A stretch of DNA of 13,586 nt from Thermoplasmatota archaeon (GTDB lineage Archaea > Thermoplasmatota > Penumbrarchaeia > Penumbrarchaeales > Penumbrarchaeaceae): assembly GCA_030600725.1 (NCBI GenBank), contig JAUVLN010000026.1:1-13586 (forward strand), given 5' to 3'. Made by a program: the position numbers and the translations under genes. Position 1 is the first letter of the stretch. Every line of letters starts with the position of its first letter. Positions 1 to 6,584 of the stretch are shown here, piece after piece. Under the pieces are notes generated by a model. That model saw only the letters and a list, made by a program, of their open reading frames with translations, was not told where the DNA came from and did no database searches.

Positions 1-141
1 CTGTTCGTCGGGTCACGGTTTTGCTATCGCTTCCTTCAGACATCACCTCACGATGATGCCCTTGCGAGTCGCTAGTACTTCGCCTCCACCAGGCTGTACA
101 GGGGACTTGCACCCCCAAGATACCAGACATGCCCGGCACAC
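1..141 (-). mobile_element. Group II intron, 5' end (domain I, class IIC-like), partial
   Basis: Read on the minus strand from 141 leftwards, the sequence begins GTGTGCCGGGCATG, which matches the GUGYG 5' splice-site consensus and the usual start of bacterial-type group II introns. It continues with a GGGG/CCCC hairpin (plus 101-104/112-115, loop around GTGCAAG), a CGCAAGGG segment, a CATCA/TGATG hairpin (41-45/54-58), then CTGAAGGAAGCGATAGCAAA and a GACGAACAG segment. From memory, this order and wording closely follow domain I of the Oceanobacillus iheyensis IIC intron. The intron runs in the same direction as the recombinase gene just upstream. The rest of the ribozyme and any intron-encoded reverse transcriptase lie beyond the left edge. 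The group II call is firm; the IIC subclass rests on remembered similarity and on the insertion site behind a hairpin. Short open frames across this stretch are not genes. Confidence 0.85.
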
Positions 142-145
142 TACA

Positions 146-832
146 TTAATAAAATGCATGGCATTTTATGAATATCCACCACAAAGCGGAAATGGAGAGG
201 TCCTTTTCATCCCTTGTTTTCCTCGATCTGCGGAGGATATTATCCTCCCTCATCATCTCTACCATTTCATCTGTAGTATAGCCCTCATACTCTTCCAGTA
301 TCACTCTCGCAGTGTCTCCGGTCTGGTCCATGACAAAACTTGTATCCCTCCCCATACTCTTCGATAAACGAATGTACGTGCGTCTAAGCGCATGGAAAGG
401 GATATGCTTACGAATGTTCGTTCTCATGAGTACCATCTGTAACTTGTTGTATGCTGTTCTGCCAGAGAATTGGAATATATACCGCTGATCCCTGGGAAGC
501 GACCTGATGTACATCTTCAAGATCTGAACAAGCTCGGGAGGAAGTGAGACCATCCATAATCGATCCTTCTTCTCCTCCCAGAACACTATCTTGTGATTTT
601 GAAGATCGATCCTGTTGATCTCTATCTTGACGATATCGCTCCTTCGGATCCCGGTTGCAACTGCAATCTCGATCAGAGCCTTCTCCTCCAGGGTCTCGCA
701 AACATCGATAAGTTGCTGAACCTCACTAAATGTAAGGCTCTCTTTCATCTTCTTCAGACCTGAATAATCAACCTTGATGTCCTCTCCCTGAAAATCTACC
801 CGATATTTACGTTTCCTATCTTTTCGTGTCAT
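146..832 (-). CDS. Small tyrosine recombinase/integrase (XerC/D-like catalytic domain)
   Basis: This 228-residue protein fits the catalytic domain of phage-integrase-family tyrosine recombinases, which cut and rejoin DNA through a 3'-phosphotyrosine. Visible active-site elements are Arg63 (TGIRRSD), Lys88/89 on the beta-hairpin (WEEKKDR), His147-x-x-Arg150 (HALRRT) and the nucleophile Tyr182 (EEYEGY). The second histidine, normally in LGH nine residues before the tyrosine, is Asp173 (QTGD), which is unusual. Only about 30 basic residues precede the catalytic domain, so the usual N-terminal core-binding domain is absent or nearly so. The C-terminal tail after Tyr182 is about 46 residues, and its last codons form a hairpin. 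The gene is intact. A group II intron begins 5 nt past its stop. A TATA-like box lies at 889-897; no clear Shine-Dalgarno is seen. Activity is plausible but unproven given the His-to-Asp change. Confidence 0.8.
   Translation of the reverse strand: MTRKDRKRKYRVDFQGEDIKVDYSGLKKMKESLTFSEVQQLIDVCETLEEKALIEIAVATGIRRSDIVKIEINRIDLQNHKIVFWEEKKDRLWMVSLPPELVQILKMYIRSLPRDQRYIFQFSGRTAYNKLQMVLMRTNIRKHIPFHALRRTYIRLSKSMGRDTSFVMDQTGDTARVILEEYEGYTTDEMVEMMREDNILRRSRKTRDEKDLSISALWWIFIKCHAFY
149..169 (-). terminator. Perfect hairpin at the 3' end of the recombinase gene; intron target site
   Basis: A perfect 9-bp inverted repeat (ataaaatgc / gcattttat, 3-nt loop) is formed by the last seven sense codons of the recombinase. 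On the minus strand the stop codon TAA follows at once, and the group II intron begins 7 nt after the hairpin. It may act as a transcription terminator. Class IIC introns are known to insert downstream of terminator-like stem-loops, so it is also the likely target-recognition element. The stem is AT-rich and followed by only a weak T tract, so terminator strength is uncertain. Confidence 0.6.
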
Positions 833-888
833 AAACGATCTATTGACCGATCCTGACTTGTTTTTTTCTATTTGCCTGGAGTTATCCT

Positions 889-897
889 GTTATAAAC
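889..897 (-). promoter_or_regulatory. Putative TATA box for the recombinase gene
   Basis: Minus strand GGTTTATAAC resembles an archaeal TATA box. A start about 26 bp downstream would leave a leader of roughly 35 nt before the ATG at 832. The rest of 833-954 shows no gene. It has a run of seven T (plus strand) and two copies of CCATGAGG on the minus strand. Confidence 0.4.
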
Positions 898-954
898 CTC
901 ATGGATCCAAATGATGTTCATGGCGTCCCTCATGGAGCACTGGATCTCCTGCGA

Positions 955-1782
955 TCACCTATCTTCCAACCATTCAAGTATCGCCCTCGATAGGGCGATC
1001 CTTCTATCTGTGAACGAATGGTCCGAATCTATCATGACATCCGTCAGGTCCACCTCTCCATTCTCTTTCAGCACCTCAAGAACTGGCTGGTGATGAAGCT
1101 CCGGTATTGAGACAGTATCCCTTTCCGCTCCAATCAATAGAACCCTCTTGTCCTTCAGGGAGGAACATCTCAATGAGATGTCAAAATCGTCCCCGCCTCT
1201 CCAGATCTCGTCAAACACATCACCCACTGTGATGCCCTTGAGCGGCCTTATCATCTCTTTCAGGTCCCGCTCTATCAGTTTTCTGGTCAGCTTATCTCCT
1301 CCCAGCCTCCCCAGAACGGAGAAATTGAAAGGCGCAATGGCGCCTATCTCCTCCACCCTTTCATCCGAAAGACCTGTGAGAAGCGCTGCCCATCCTCCCA
1401 TGGAGTGCCCTATCAATACGATCCTGTCGGCATCCACTCCAAGCCTTCTGGCCTTTTTATCATTCCTCAGAAACGACAGAGCGGTCCCGACATCCTGAAG
1501 CACGCGTTGAAAGCTGAAGGTACCCTCACTACCCCACGACCCCCTGTAATGGAATATCAGGGAGTTCCATCCCGCCCTGCATAGGGTCTGGCCGATGTCG
1601 AAGTTCCTCTCATGGCCCGGAAATCCATGAAGGATCACCGCGGTCGGATGAGCCCCTTTCCCACGGGCCCTATACATGATCCCGTAGAGATCAGACCCGT
1701 GGCTGTTCATGATGATATGCTCGATCCTGGTCGGGTTCTTGGGATTGGTTCCTGTGGGGTCCTGTGTTACAGGGTCAAACAT
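955..1782 (-). CDS. Alpha/beta hydrolase (serine esterase/peptidase S33-like)
   Basis: This 275-residue protein has the features of the Hydrolase_4/S33-type alpha/beta-hydrolase fold. These are an oxyanion-hole segment LHGFPGHERN at 51-60, the YRGSWGSEG loop at 79-87, the nucleophile elbow GHSMGG with Ser127, the acid Asp222 (GAERD) and His255 (SDHSFTDRR). All three catalytic residues are present. There is no signal peptide or membrane segment, so it should be cytoplasmic. Family members hydrolyse esters, monoglycerides or short peptides; the substrate cannot be told from sequence. The ATG at 1782 is preceded by a purine-rich AGGGAGAATAGGG stretch, a loose ribosome binding site. The gene stands alone, 87 bp after the PAQR gene in the direction of transcription. 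Confidence 0.85.
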   Translation of the reverse strand: MFDPVTQDPTGTNPKNPTRIEHIIMNSHGSDLYGIMYRARGKGAHPTAVILHGFPGHERNFDIGQTLCRAGWNSLIFHYRGSWGSEGTFSFQRVLQDVGTALSFLRNDKKARRLGVDADRIVLIGHSMGGWAALLTGLSDERVEEIGAIAPFNFSVLGRLGGDKLTRKLIERDLKEMIRPLKGITVGDVFDEIWRGGDDFDISLRCSSLKDKRVLLIGAERDTVSIPELHHQPVLEVLKENGEVDLTDVMIDSDHSFTDRRIALSRAILEWLEDR

Positions 1783-1831
1783 GGGTATTCCCTATTCTCC
1801 CTAAATGGTCATGGACTATTAACTGTTGAGC

Positions 1832-1874
1832 CCTGATGGCCTGTCTGATCGTGGATTATTCGTCGGCCATCAGG
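1832..1874 (-). terminator. 10-bp inverted repeat over the PAQR stop codon, terminator-like
   Basis: CCTGATGGCC (1832-1841) and GGCCATCAGG (1865-1874) form a perfect 10-bp inverted repeat with a 23-nt loop. On the minus strand it begins at the stop codon of the hemolysin III-like gene and lies in the gap before the hydrolase gene. There is no T tract after it, so it could equally be an mRNA-end stabiliser or an operator. Confidence 0.45.
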
Positions 1875-2535
1875 CGTATACGGGTATTACGTAGAATAGT
1901 ATCGAGAAATACTGGAGAACGGCGCCTCCCAGAACGAAGATGTGCCATAAAGCGTGATTGAAGGGGATATCCTTCATCAGATAGAAGGGGATCCCAAGGG
2001 AATATAGGATCCCACCAAGCCCCAGCAGGATCAGCCCGTTCATGGGAACAACTTCAAGGACGGTCCTGAATACCAGTATGATACACCAACCCATTGCGAG
2101 ATAGACCATGGTGGAAATCCAGTTGTATTTCCCTGCAAAGAATACCTTCCACACCGTACCTGATATGACACCCCCCCAGAGAACGCCCATCAGTGTGAAA
2201 CCCATCCAGCCCCTCAGATACGTCAATAGAAAAGGTGTGTACGTCCCTGCGATGAGAAGATAGATGGAAGAATGGTCCAGGATCTTGAAGACCTTCTTGG
2301 AGCGTTCTCCCTGCAGGCTGTGGTACATTGTTGAATTTGCGAAGAGCATTACCAATGAGGTACCATAGATCGTGCAGCTGACGATGTGCCAGGCGGTTCC
2401 ATGCATCGCCGAGAAGACCACGAGAAGGACCAATCCTGCCACCGCAAGGGCCCAGCCTATACCGTGAATGATGGATTGGCGATCTCCTCTCCGATAGAAT
2501 AACTCCTTATATTGGCCACAACCATGAACGACCAT
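1870..2535 (-). CDS. Hemolysin III / PAQR family membrane protein (YqfA-like)
   Basis: The protein has 221 residues with about seven hydrophobic segments, the usual size and topology of the hemolysin III branch of the PAQR family. The family's metal-site motifs are all present: NSTMYHS with Ser68 and His72, DHSSIYLLIAGTYTPF with Asp87 and His88, and NHALWHIF with His194 and His198. In animal PAQR receptors these residues bind zinc and are linked to ceramidase-like chemistry. In prokaryotes the role is mostly unknown, and the name hemolysin is historical. The N-terminus before the HGIGWAL segment is short and soluble. The start at ATG 2535 fits the AT-rich promoter just upstream. The gene appears monocistronic, bounded by an AT-rich intergenic region and a downstream inverted repeat. 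Confidence 0.9.
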   Translation of the reverse strand: MVVHGCGQYKELFYRRGDRQSIIHGIGWALAVAGLVLLVVFSAMHGTAWHIVSCTIYGTSLVMLFANSTMYHSLQGERSKKVFKILDHSSIYLLIAGTYTPFLLTYLRGWMGFTLMGVLWGGVISGTVWKVFFAGKYNWISTMVYLAMGWCIILVFRTVLEVVPMNGLILLGLGGILYSLGIPFYLMKDIPFNHALWHIFVLGGAVLQYFSILFYVIPVYA

Positions 2536-2571
2536 ATGACAATATTAATTTAACCTTTTCGCCATTTTACA

Positions 2572-2579
2572 TTTATATC
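2572..2579 (-). promoter_or_regulatory. Putative TATA box for the PAQR gene
   Basis: Minus strand CGATATAAAT is a good TATA-like match centred about 40 bp before the ATG at 2535, which predicts a leader of about 14 nt. The surrounding 2536-2659 is a 124-bp AT-rich gap with no gene. It also holds a perfect 14-bp palindrome AATAAATATTTATT at 2645-2658, just after the stop codon of the EFR1-type gene. Confidence 0.4.
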
Positions 2580-2659
2580 GACGATTCTTATTATTTTGCA
2601 CATAATATTTTTGTATTATCTTCCTTTCCAGCAATAATCTTTAAAATAAATATTTATTA

Positions 2660-3460
2660 TCAATAACTCAGTGCCCTCCTCAACCTCTCCGTTGGCTCCC
2701 TGTAATGCCCCTCTCCCCTGATCTTCTCCGTATATATCGCCATGGTCGGACAGTGATTGTAACAGGCCCAGCACCCATAGCATCTGGAGTCATCGAACGA
2801 GGGGGCCCCACCCATCCGGATCGCACCATAGGGGCAGACGGTCTCGCAGTTACCGCATCCGATACACAATGCCTTGTCCACCATGAGTGGGCCCATCTTC
2901 TTTTTGGACTTCCTTCGATCCTTCTGAGGTATCAGGGAGTTGAGGATCCCGATCCTGATGGGCCTGGGTTTCAGGTCCCCTTTCAGCGAAATGGTGATCA
3001 GGATATCATTGAGATCGGAGGCGAAAGCCTTGAACCTGGCGATCTCCTTCTCGTTGGGCCGATCATCATGGGTAAAACCCTTGACCCTGAGCGGAACGAA
3101 ATTCTCTGGCGTGATCAGCTGATGTCCTGCGATGGGGGTCATTCCGGCTTTGAAAACCATCCTCTCTATCGTTTTAAGGGTCCTACCGGGCATTCCCCCG
3201 TATGTGATGAGAATGAAAGCGGGTTTTCCCCTGCATCCTTTCAGGCTCCCGATAAAATCGATAAAAAGCCGAGGGGGGCCCCCGTGATCGACAAACGTTG
3301 CGAATCCCGCAAGATCGTAGGAGGAGAGGTCGAACCCCATGGCCGTCCTCAGGTCGATCAGGTCCACCGCTGACTGGGAGATCTTGCCGGCCACATACCT
3401 CATGGCGAGCTCGGTGTTCCCGGTCCCGGAATAATAGAAGAGGGCGCCTCTTGTGGCCAT
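2660..3460 (-). CDS. EFR1-type flavodoxin-ferredoxin fusion protein
   Basis: The protein has 266 residues. An N-terminal flavodoxin-like domain opens with FYYSGTGNTE (9-17), the FMN phosphate-binding loop. A C-terminal domain carries two 4Fe-4S motifs: Cys199, 202, 205 and Cys209 followed by Pro, and Cys227, 230, 233 and Cys237 followed by Pro. This domain order is typical of EFR1-family ferredoxins, which are common in anaerobes and presumed to pass electrons between flavin and iron-sulfur carriers. The partner is unknown. The open frame extends 45 codons further upstream, but that part overlaps the MFS gene, lacks homology-like features and runs through the promoter. ATG 3460 is chosen because the flavodoxin motif begins right after it and a TATA box is centred 26 bp before it, so the mRNA is probably leaderless. 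Confidence 0.88.
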   Translation of the reverse strand: MATRGALFYYSGTGNTELAMRYVAGKISQSAVDLIDLRTAMGFDLSSYDLAGFATFVDHGGPPRLFIDFIGSLKGCRGKPAFILITYGGMPGRTLKTIERMVFKAGMTPIAGHQLITPENFVPLRVKGFTHDDRPNEKEIARFKAFASDLNDILITISLKGDLKPRPIRIGILNSLIPQKDRRKSKKKMGPLMVDKALCIGCGNCETVCPYGAIRMGGAPSFDDSRCYGCWACYNHCPTMAIYTEKIRGEGHYREPTERLRRALSY

Positions 3461-3481
3461 GAAAGTGGCATTAGCGGAGCG

Positions 3482-3490
3482 GATATAAAT
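3482..3490 (-). promoter_or_regulatory. TATA box of the EFR1-type gene (leaderless transcript)
   Basis: Minus strand ATTTATATC is centred about 26 bp upstream of ATG 3460, the spacing expected when transcription starts at the start codon. It supports the short form of the protein. Confidence 0.6.
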
Positions 3491-3550
3491 AAAGCTCAGT
3501 TTAAACACTTTAATTGGATATGAGGGGGCCCTTTGGTCAGGAAAATACAC

Positions 3551-3585
3551 TTGAGATAGGAAGAACCATTCCAGGTAGATCTCAA
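3551..3585 (-). terminator. Inverted repeat over the MFS stop codon, possible terminator
   Basis: TTGAGAT (3551-3557) and ATCTCAA (3579-3585) are 7-bp inverted arms around a 21-nt loop. The upstream arm covers the stop codon of the MFS gene. Downstream on the minus strand is a short TATTTTCC run. This is weak evidence for termination. Confidence 0.3.
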
Positions 3586-4838
3586 TCTGAAGCAACCTTT
3601 CTCACTGCAGCTGCCGGGAACATGACCAGATAGATAATTGCAACCATGATAAGAGCCGTGCCGATTCCATGGATATCTGCCATCCAGCCGATGAATGGGG
3701 CGAATACTGCAGTAATAATTGACACCAGCTGGGATTCTACACTGAGGCCGGAGGCCATGACCTTGCTGGATATCGTGTCGCTGATATATCCTACGTTCAA
3801 TGGCCTGCGTATGTTCTGCATCACATAGAGCCCGATGAATGCCAGTACGGCATAAATGTACCATGCATAATGGACCGAAAGGCCGGCCATGAGAATGAAT
3901 ATTCCCCCCATGATGAATGTCATGTTCATTGGCCTGGCCAGATTATCGAATTTCGAGGCGAACCTTCCGGCATTTCCGGACACCACCGCCGATATCAGGT
4001 AAAGGGAAAAATAAGTGAGGCCCACCAGCACGGCGATCCTTTCCTTATCTACAAGGAACAGAAGCACCGGCAGGGCGATGGCCTGAACCTTGAGTATTGG
4101 CTGGAGATACTCCCGGGAGGCCTTGAACACGCCTCCGTAGAGGGAAGAGTTCAGGATGCCGCGCACCGCGTCCCTGTTCCTGAATATACCAGTAAAAGAG
4201 TGCCAGGTTTCAAAAAAGGAGCTTTTTAGGCCGCCACCACCCCGGGCCCTTGTAATGTCCCCATCAAGGTATGCGGGATAAGAGGCCATCAGAAACAGCT
4301 CGATGACGCACGGGACAATTGAGGCCAGGAACACTATTCTGTAGTCGCCGAAATAGAATACAAGCACTATGGCGATAAGGGCGGATATGGCAGAGCCTAT
4401 CTGGGAAGCTGAACGCGTGCGTCCGTAGTACTCCACCTTCATATGCTCTATCTTCTTTTTCTTCAGGTAGTCGAGGATCATGGCCTTGTGGGTTCCACTC
4501 CTTAAGGCCTCGCCAGAGGCAAAGAACACCATGGCTACGGCAAAGAACCAGAAGTCCCGGAACAGGAAGAACATCAGGAAGGAAACAAGGTAGGATGAAA
4601 ATGAGATGAGCATTGCCTTTCTCCTGCCGAAGGAATCCGCCAGGAATCCGGTTGGTAGCTCGAATACATTGGTAAATATCTCCCGGATTGCATACAGCAG
4701 CCCAATTGAAAAAAAGGAGAGGCCAGCATCTATAAAGAACAGTATTATGAAAGGGTCAAAGAACCGTAGATTCTTCAGAAAGCCGTACAGCCTGAACTTG
4801 AGGTACATCCTGTCCCGGGGTATCTTCATCGAATGCAT
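3582..4838 (-). CDS. MFS-family transporter
   Basis: This 418-residue, highly hydrophobic protein has about 12 predicted membrane segments. The major facilitator motif A is clear between segments 2 and 3: GFLADSFGRRKAM at 64-76, with Asp68 and Arg72/73. A long basic central loop (about residues 190-225, with a GGGG stretch) separates two six-helix halves, as is normal for the superfamily. The substrate cannot be inferred: there is no linked catabolic or resistance operon. Either the first ATG (4838) or the ATG three codons later (4829) could be the start; no strong ribosome binding site precedes them. The gene is preceded by a 91-bp gap holding the inverted repeat TTTCAA-TAAT-TTGAAA, a possible operator or promoter element. 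Confidence 0.85.
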   Translation of the reverse strand: MHSMKIPRDRMYLKFRLYGFLKNLRFFDPFIILFFIDAGLSFFSIGLLYAIREIFTNVFELPTGFLADSFGRRKAMLISFSSYLVSFLMFFLFRDFWFFAVAMVFFASGEALRSGTHKAMILDYLKKKKIEHMKVEYYGRTRSASQIGSAISALIAIVLVFYFGDYRIVFLASIVPCVIELFLMASYPAYLDGDITRARGGGGLKSSFFETWHSFTGIFRNRDAVRGILNSSLYGGVFKASREYLQPILKVQAIALPVLLFLVDKERIAVLVGLTYFSLYLISAVVSGNAGRFASKFDNLARPMNMTFIMGGIFILMAGLSVHYAWYIYAVLAFIGLYVMQNIRRPLNVGYISDTISSKVMASGLSVESQLVSIITAVFAPFIGWMADIHGIGTALIMVAIIYLVMFPAAAVRKVASD

Positions 4839-4875
4839 AATGCGGATTCAGACTAAAAAGCATTCACTTGACAGG

Positions 4876-4891
4876 TTTCAATAATTTGAAA
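4876..4891. promoter_or_regulatory. TTTCAA-N4-TTGAAA inverted repeat upstream of the MFS gene
   Basis: A 16-bp sequence with perfect 6-bp arms and a TAAT spacer lies 38-53 bp before the MFS start. The position suits a repressor operator or part of the core promoter for the transporter. No regulator is encoded beside it. Confidence 0.35.
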
Positions 4892-4929
4892 TCGGCATAC
4901 AGATCATAGTCCAAAACACAACTTACGCT

Positions 4930-6006
4930 TCAGAACGGCATCTTATCGGAGATCCCCAGTTCATCCCCCATCAAGATGAAGTCCCCCTGAAGGGACCGGT
5001 TCAATGCAACTCCGATATCCTTCCTCTCCAGATAGGTCAGGTATTCACGCTCACCCGCGGTATAGATCCTCTCCTGACCTGGCGCTTTCCCGGAGGCGCG
5101 GAGGGTTCTCAATATCTCGCCGGTGGTCCTCTTGAAATCCCCGGGTTCGGTGAACGCGGAGATATCCATCGCGATGAAGAAGTGGCCAACGTTCATGCCG
5201 GTGATATCCTTCAGGAACAGCCCTCCCTGAAGGGCCGAGGATAGTATCTCAACGACCGTGGAATATCCATAACCCTTGTGTCCCCCGGATCCCACACCCA
5301 CTCCGCCAAGAGGCAGAAGAGCAGCGTCCCCTTTCACCATATCCTGAAGGATAGCACCTGTATCTGTTCGGATATTCCCATCCCTTCCAACCACCCATCC
5401 CTCGGGGATCTCCTTATCGATCCGATCATACATCTCGACCTTGCCCCTCTGGGCGATCGAGGTGGCGCAGTCTATCAGGAACGGGAACCCCTCATCCGTG
5501 GGCATACCGAAGGCGAGCGGATTGGTTCCCAGCATGCCCTCGGTGCCGTAGGTCGGGGCCACAGACGGCCTGGCATTCGTGCCGCATATCCCTATCATCT
5601 CCGCCTCGGCGGCCATCATGGAGTAATAGCCCGCCATCCCGTAATGGGTCGACTCCCTCACCACCACCATTCCCATCCCTACTTCCCTCGCCTTTTCGAT
5701 GGCCATCTTCATGGACCTTGTCCCAATGACGAAACCCATCCCATTATGCCCGTCGATCACTGCCGTCGTCGCCGTCTCGCGAACCACCTCCATCCTGGTG
5801 ATCGGCGACTGCAGGCCACTCCTTAACCGGTCGTAATAGAAGGGTTTCATCCTGTTGATACCATGGGAGTCCACCCCTATCCGATCAGCAGAGATTATGC
5901 TCCGAGAACATATCCGGGCATCGTCCTCCGGGACACCAAGTGCCTGGAATACATCCTCTATGAACCCCTCCATCCTATCAAAATCCACGTATACGATATC
6001 CTCCAT
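4930..6006 (-). CDS. Type-2 malate/L-lactate (sulfolactate) dehydrogenase family oxidoreductase
   Basis: The protein has 358 residues from ATG 6006. Family signatures are DSHGI-x-R (Asp46, His48, Arg52), a STHYG-x-AGYY segment with His121, LGTNP at 159-163, LIDCATS at 177-183 and SGGHKGYG at 240-247. These belong to the NAD(P)-dependent Ldh_2 family, which includes archaeal malate dehydrogenase (MdhII), ureidoglycolate dehydrogenase and the ComC sulfolactate dehydrogenase of coenzyme M synthesis. Which 2-hydroxy acid is oxidised cannot be settled here. An in-frame GTG at 6039 would add 11 residues, but a TATA box at 6057-6065 predicts transcription starting near 6035, inside that extension, so ATG 6006 is preferred. 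It follows gcvH but is separated from it by a strong terminator. Confidence 0.88.
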   Translation of the reverse strand: MEDIVYVDFDRMEGFIEDVFQALGVPEDDARICSRSIISADRIGVDSHGINRMKPFYYDRLRSGLQSPITRMEVVRETATTAVIDGHNGMGFVIGTRSMKMAIEKAREVGMGMVVVRESTHYGMAGYYSMMAAEAEMIGICGTNARPSVAPTYGTEGMLGTNPLAFGMPTDEGFPFLIDCATSIAQRGKVEMYDRIDKEIPEGWVVGRDGNIRTDTGAILQDMVKGDAALLPLGGVGVGSGGHKGYGYSTVVEILSSALQGGLFLKDITGMNVGHFFIAMDISAFTEPGDFKRTTGEILRTLRASGKAPGQERIYTAGEREYLTYLERKDIGVALNRSLQGDFILMGDELGISDKMPF

Positions 6007-6056
6007 TGAAAACAACCCCGGGAACGATCTCTCTATCACTGTAGCTATCTACTCGA

Positions 6057-6065
6057 ATATAAAAT
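6057..6065 (-). promoter_or_regulatory. TATA box for the malate/lactate dehydrogenase gene
   Basis: Minus strand ATTTTATATT is a good archaeal TATA match. Its centre (about 6061) predicts a start near 6035, which excludes GTG 6039 and leaves a leader of about 28 nt before ATG 6006. Confidence 0.55.
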
Positions 6066-6070
6066 AAGGG

Positions 6071-6095
6071 AAAAACGGGGGCGCATCAGCCCCCG
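6071..6095 (-). terminator. Intrinsic terminator of gcvH
   Basis: On the minus strand a 7-bp stem CGGGGGC/GCCCCCG with a 6-nt loop is followed directly by TTTTTCCC. It lies 25 nt after the gcvH stop and just before the dehydrogenase promoter, so the two genes are separate transcription units. This is the clearest terminator in the window. Confidence 0.85.
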
Positions 6096-6119
6096 ATAAC
6101 CGGGAAAACAGGCGGAACA

Positions 6120-6533
6120 TCAGTGGGTTTCCTCTTTGACCCACTTCCTGTATGCCTCGATATCCATAAGGCCCTCGATCTCCTCGGGTTTGGATATTCT
6201 GGATCTGTAGATCCAATTCGTATATGCATCTTCATTCAGGGCCTCGGGGCCATCCACGAGTTCCTCATTGATCTCAAATACCTCACCGCTGAGTGGGGCG
6301 TAGATCGGTGTAGAGGCTTTCACGGACTCGACCATCCCCTCTGGCGCCAGCTCCTGGAACTGCTCGCATTCCGTCCCATCGACCGGGGGTTCAATATAAA
6401 CGATATCGGTCAGGTTGTGGGTCGCATACTCCGATATGCCCACTGTGGCAATATCGCCCTCGATCCTGCACCATTCATGGGTCTTCGTATATTTCAGATC
6501 GTCCGGAAAGTGAAGCTCCTCGTCATCGCTCAT
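6120..6533 (-). CDS. gcvH: Glycine cleavage system H protein-like lipoyl carrier
   Basis: The protein has 137 residues. The lipoyl domain is clear: LKYTKTHEW at 13-21, SEYATHNLTDIVYIEPP at 34-50, the lipoylation site ESVKAS with Lys72, then YAPLSGEVFEINEEL and NEDAY. In the glycine cleavage system H protein carries the aminomethyl group on lipoate between the P, T and L proteins. Two things differ from typical GcvH. The stretch between PVDG and ESVK is about three residues longer and acidic with an extra Cys56. The usual GGW/GDGW before the last strand is TNW. No gcvT, gcvP or lipoate ligase gene is nearby, so a role as another lipoyl carrier (LbpA-like) is possible. ATG 6533 is chosen for its strong ribosome binding site GAGGAGGAG at 6539-6547; the 18-codon longer frame would read through it. 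Confidence 0.85.
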   Translation of the reverse strand: MSDDEELHFPDDLKYTKTHEWCRIEGDIATVGISEYATHNLTDIVYIEPPVDGTECEQFQELAPEGMVESVKASTPIYAPLSGEVFEINEELVDGPEALNEDAYTNWIYRSRISKPEEIEGLMDIEAYRKWVKEETH

Positions 6534-6584
6534 TTGATCTCCTCCTCTTGCCTGTACAAGAGCAGATCGGTGGAGGTCGAAAGG

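Noticed and set aside
53..367. A 104-residue plus-strand open frame over the intron and recombinase end
   Set aside because: It crosses the intron boundary and runs antisense to the recombinase; no domain features.
867..880. T-rich run near 871 as a plus-strand terminator
   Set aside because: No stem precedes it on the plus strand and no plus-strand gene ends there.
3461..3595. Upstream extension of the EFR1-type protein
   Set aside because: It overlaps the MFS 3' end and passes through the TATA box; the flavodoxin motif starts just after ATG 3460.
5278..5826. A 182-residue plus-strand frame opposite the dehydrogenase
   Set aside because: Shadow of a well-supported gene; composition is low-complexity His/Pro/Arg typical of antisense frames.
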